Below, in pieces: positions 56,521 through 59,657 of a DNA stretch of 59,657 nt. Origin of the DNA: Fischerella muscicola SAG 1427-1 = PCC 73103 (GTDB lineage Bacteria; Cyanobacteriota; Cyanobacteriia; Cyanobacteriales; Nostocaceae); the NCBI RefSeq assembly GCF_000317245.1, contig NZ_AJLJ01000052.1, forward strand, positions 1-59,657. The letters are read 5' to 3'. Under the pieces are notes generated by a model. That model saw only the letters and a list, made by a program, of their open reading frames with translations. It was not told the origin of the DNA and made no database searches. Position 1 is the first letter of the stretch. Every line of letters begins with the position of its first letter. Made by a program: the position numbers and the translations under genes.

Positions 56521-58353
56521 TTATTCTATTTTCAAATTAAAAGGTAAACGAGCATACACTCCCTGCGGATCGTTCATCTTTTGTAGAGTCGCAAGTTCAG
56601 CTTTGAGTTTTTGTAATTCACTTGCTAGCGGATCTGGTAATTGGAGTTTTTGCTGATCCAAGTTCACAGCAGCCTTTGTTTGTTCTGGAACTTGTCCCAA
56701 TATGCGTTCTCCCAAACTCCCATATTTAGGATATTCTTGTAGTTCCCAATCATTTCCCAGTTTTGCTTGTCCAGCAGCGTAGGCAATAGCAGCATCCAAA
56801 CCACCAATTTCATCCACTAAACCAATATTTTTGGCTTCTGTACCTGACCAAACACGACCTTGAGCAATCTCTGCTACCCTTGCTTGGGGAATTTTCCGAC
56901 CTTGAGCAACTTTACCAAGAAATATATTGTAGATTTTATTGACAGTACGTTGGTAAATTGCTAATTCTTCAGAAGTTTTGGGACGAGAAAGAGTTTGACT
57001 ATCGGCATAGCGTCCAGTTTTGACTGTATCCCAAGTGATGCCGTTGTCATTGGCTAATTTTTGGGCATTAAATAGCAGTCCAAACACACCTATTGAACCC
57101 GTAATTGTATTGGGTTCGGCAAAAATACGGTTGGAGTCGCTAGCGATCCAATAACCACCGGAAGCTGCAACATCACCCATTGACACAACAACTGGTTTTT
57201 GACCACGAGTTAATCGTACTTCCCGTTGCATGACTTCTGCTGCTGTCGCACTACCACCAGGACTGTTAATCCTTAAGACGATCGCTTTTATATCCTCATC
57301 TTGCCGTAGTTTGCGGAAAATTCTAGCAAAACTATCGCCGCCTATTTCCCCATCCTCACTTTGACCATCAACAATTTCTCCCTCAGCATAAACTACAGCA
57401 ATTTTGTTTTGAGAATTGCGTTCCGTTCCCAAAGACTTACCGGGGACTTGGGCGTATTCACTTAGGGAAATTTGTCGGAAGCTTTTGTCATCCTTGTCGC
57501 TACCTGTCAGCTTTTTGAGATCGCTAACCACTTCATCAAAATATCCAAGTTTATCAACCAACCCATTATTCTTGGCTTGATCTGCTTGCAAAAAGGCTTG
57601 GTTATCTGCGATCGCTTGCAATTTTCCAGGAGTAATTTTACGACTATATCCCACTGCATTACGCCACTCTGTCCAGACATCATCTAATAATTTTTGAGTT
57701 TGTTGGCGATTCTCTGGACTTAGCTTGGTAAGTACAAAGGGTTCAACTGCTCCCTTGAACTTTCCTACTCGCACAACTTGCACCCCAATACCGTATTTTT
57801 GTAATGCGCCTGTTAAAAACATCGGTTGGGAACTCAAGCCATTGATTTCCATAGCTCCCAAGGGGTTAAGCACAATTGTATCGGCTACCGAACTTAGGTA
57901 ATATTCCCGTTCTCCCCAGTCCATACCGTAGGCTATTACCTTCTTACCAGCGTCACGAAACTTTTGTAGGGCTTGGCGAATTTCTTTAAAAGTAGCAAAA
58001 CCTGCTGTGTTTTCACTTTCAGAAAGACGAGTCGCATCTAAATAAATACCAACAACACGGCGATCGCGCCGTGCTTTTTCGATAGTATCCAGAACAGTTC
58101 GCAGGCTCATCTGCTGTTGCTCTTCACCTGAGATTACTTTTTGCAGCAATTCGCTAGAACTTGGCTCTCCATCAGTAATTTTCGTTGACAAGTCAAACAC
58201 TACCACTGACTTATCTTTAACCACTGGTCCCATATCTCTAGAAGCTGCAAACAACAGTAACAGCAGTCCTGTAGTTCCTAACCCAAAAAAAATAAATAAT
58301 CCCAGGATACTTCCAACTAAGCTAGCAAAAGTTTGTTTAATAAAATTCCGCAT
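56521..58353 (-). CDS. sppA: Signal peptide peptidase SppA, 67K type
   Basis: 610 residues. One N-terminal membrane span (LVGSILGLFIFFGLGTTGLLLLLF) and two S49 domains in tandem. The catalytic Lys is in VVRVGKFKGAVEPF of domain 1 and the Ser is in MGDVAASGGYWIA of domain 2, with RINSPGGSATAAEV before it. This is the long form found in E. coli and plastids; in Synechocystis its relatives act in thylakoid acclimation to high light. No neighbour relation seen. Confidence 0.95.
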   Translation of the reverse strand: MRNFIKQTFASLVGSILGLFIFFGLGTTGLLLLLFAASRDMGPVVKDKSVVVFDLSTKITDGEPSSSELLQKVISGEEQQQMSLRTVLDTIEKARRDRRVVGIYLDATRLSESENTAGFATFKEIRQALQKFRDAGKKVIAYGMDWGEREYYLSSVADTIVLNPLGAMEINGLSSQPMFLTGALQKYGIGVQVVRVGKFKGAVEPFVLTKLSPENRQQTQKLLDDVWTEWRNAVGYSRKITPGKLQAIADNQAFLQADQAKNNGLVDKLGYFDEVVSDLKKLTGSDKDDKSFRQISLSEYAQVPGKSLGTERNSQNKIAVVYAEGEIVDGQSEDGEIGGDSFARIFRKLRQDEDIKAIVLRINSPGGSATAAEVMQREVRLTRGQKPVVVSMGDVAASGGYWIASDSNRIFAEPNTITGSIGVFGLLFNAQKLANDNGITWDTVKTGRYADSQTLSRPKTSEELAIYQRTVNKIYNIFLGKVAQGRKIPQARVAEIAQGRVWSGTEAKNIGLVDEIGGLDAAIAYAAGQAKLGNDWELQEYPKYGSLGERILGQVPEQTKAAVNLDQQKLQLPDPLASELQKLKAELATLQKMNDPQGVYARLPFNLKIE

Positions 58354-58489
58354 ATTGTTTTGTTTTAATTAGTTATTAGGGGTTGGTCATTGCTAAAAGA
58401 GAATAGGGAACGGGGAACGGAGAAATCCCCATAATTAAAATTAGGGGATTTGAACAAGGACGCGTCATTTCTTGAACTATACTTAATAC

Positions 58490-59539
58490 TTATTTTATTG
58501 ATTCTAAACTCCCTGGAGATTGTAATTGCCTAATAGTAGCGTTGCCAGTACAGAATAGCACTGTAGTGATTTCAGCAATTAATACTTCACCCAGGTCGTA
58601 AACAGCAGCTTCTGAGGAAGCAGCCGCTTGCAAAAATGGCATAGCTAAACCAGCTATATCTGCTCCCAAGGCTAAAGCTTTTGCTACGTCCAGTCCATGA
58701 CGCAATCCACCGGAGGCAATTAGAGGTATTGTTGGTGCAACTGTACGAATGCTGGTGATGCACTCCGCCGTTGGTAAACCCCAATCTGCAAAGGTTCGAC
58801 CCAAACGCCGCTGTAAGGGGTTTTCTGCTCGTTCACTTTCCACTTTTGCCCAAGAGGTGCCACCTGCACCAGCCACATCAATTGCTTTGATTCCTGCTGC
58901 AATTAGTTTCTCAGCCATTGTTGCTGAAATACCGTTGCCTACTTCTTTGGCAATTACAGGAACTGGTATTTTGACGCATAAATTGGCTATTTTGTCAAGT
59001 AAACCTCTGAAATTTGTATCACCTTTGGGTTGAATACACTCTTGTAGTGGGTTAAGGTGCAAAATCAGAGCATCAGCTTCCAGGATATCAACAACTCGCA
59101 CACATTCTTCTAAACCGTAATCATAGTTGAGTTGAACAGCACCCAAATTTGCAAACAGGAGAACGTCTGGTGCATATTTGCGGACAGCGAAGGTTTCAGC
59201 CACAGAAGGTTTTTCGACAGCTATGCGTTGAGAACCAACACCCATAGCAAATTTATAGTGTTGAGCAACTTCCGCTAGCCGACGGTTAATCATCCCTGCT
59301 TCTTGGGTTCCTCCAGTCATTGAGGAAATTAACAATGGTGCGCCTAATTGCTTCTCTAGAAAATTAGTACTGAGATCAATTTCATTGCGATCGAGTTCCG
59401 GTAAACAACAATGGCTAAAACGATATTTTTCTAGTCCATTGGTGGTTTGTTGGAATTGCACATCTTCTTCTAGACAAATGCGGATGTGGTCGGCTTTACG
59501 AATTTGGGTAGCAGCTGATGGGCTAATGGGCGTGTTCAC
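58490..59539 (-). CDS. fni: Isopentenyl-diphosphate delta-isomerase, type 2
   Basis: 349 residues. FMN-dependent, TIM barrel: [73 protein letters not shown] and [21 protein letters not shown]. It interconverts IPP and DMAPP and so balances the isoprenoid pool that DXS (6883-8790) feeds. Length is normal; the start ATG 59539 has no good alternative. The final 118 bp of the window hold no gene. Confidence 0.97.
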   Translation of the reverse strand: MNTPISPSAATQIRKADHIRICLEEDVQFQQTTNGLEKYRFSHCCLPELDRNEIDLSTNFLEKQLGAPLLISSMTGGTQEAGMINRRLAEVAQHYKFAMGVGSQRIAVEKPSVAETFAVRKYAPDVLLFANLGAVQLNYDYGLEECVRVVDILEADALILHLNPLQECIQPKGDTNFRGLLDKIANLCVKIPVPVIAKEVGNGISATMAEKLIAAGIKAIDVAGAGGTSWAKVESERAENPLQRRLGRTFADWGLPTAECITSIRTVAPTIPLIASGGLRHGLDVAKALALGADIAGLAMPFLQAAASSEAAVYDLGEVLIAEITTVLFCTGNATIRQLQSPGSLESIK

Positions 59540-59657
59540 GGGTAGGTGTTTTTCTAGGATATTACTTCTATTGTGTCAGTATTAAGCATGGTGTGGAATG
59601 GGTGATGAACTGCTGCCCAATGCGTGCCTACCATCGCAAAATATATATTTACCATAG

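Overview
The window comes from a cyanobacterium, most likely a heterocyst-forming Nostocales species (Nostoc, Calothrix or Tolypothrix type). Three things point there. The palindrome GCGATCGC (HIP1) recurs inside and between genes. Spacers are filled with short tandem repeats of about 7 bp (TGCCCAA, AAAAGTC, AACTGAT, AATGACA types). The gene content is cyanobacterial: chlL/chlN with a small gene between them, a Ycf51-type protein, cyanobacterial serine/threonine kinase architecture, type 2 IPP isomerase and the DXS pathway. No rRNA, tRNA or CRISPR array was seen.

Layout. 0-3 kb: a MITE-like palindromic element, then a succinyl-CoA-synthetase-like pair in which residues central to catalysis are replaced. 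3-12 kb: a Ser/Thr kinase, a GNAT acetyltransferase, mtnA, dxs, an NAD-dependent epimerase, hemE and a membrane protein. 12-18 kb: oligopeptidase B, then a NACHT-NTPase/pentapeptide-repeat gene broken by one in-frame TAA. 18-26 kb: an orphan ABC solute-binding lipoprotein abutting a family 2 glycosyltransferase, a GT1 glycosyltransferase, two methyltransferases, an LD-carboxypeptidase carrying a palindromic repeat in its reading frame, and an aspartoacylase-family metallohydrolase. 26-35 kb: era, a NarL-type response regulator, a 0.9 kb non-coding, hairpin-rich stretch, aroA, an unannotated 40-residue membrane protein, a beta-CASP metallo-beta-lactamase, small conserved proteins and a Nif3-like protein. 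35.8-36.7 kb: an internally deleted IS with 24-bp inverted repeats and 11-bp target duplications. 36.7-44.4 kb: YjbQ family, glycosyltransferase, class V aminotransferase (cystine-lyase type), Ycf51 family, peptidoglycan-binding protein, polyol dehydrogenase and a DapL-like aminotransferase.

44.4-49.3 kb is an arsenic island: two ArsR repressors, ArsI (C-As lyase), an orphan PstS/SphX-like binding lipoprotein, Acr3, ArsH and ArsC. It has inverted-repeat operators in front of arsR2/arsI and in front of the pstS-like/acr3/arsH/arsC run, and a terminator after arsC. Together these genes would detoxify inorganic arsenate and arsenite as well as methylated trivalent arsenic. 49.4-59.6 kb: an acyltransferase, a SagB-type double nitroreductase, the chlL-(unknown)-chlN light-independent protochlorophyllide reductase genes, a Trp-rich small protein, SppA and Fni (type 2 IPP isomerase).

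The most notable items are the broken NACHT/pentapeptide gene, the SucCD-like pair lacking the phospho-histidine, the PstS-like protein inside the ars operon, the hairpin elements in the aroA upstream region, and a mobile palindrome captured in a coding sequence. All function calls rest on reading the translated sequences and remembered family motifs; no database search was run.
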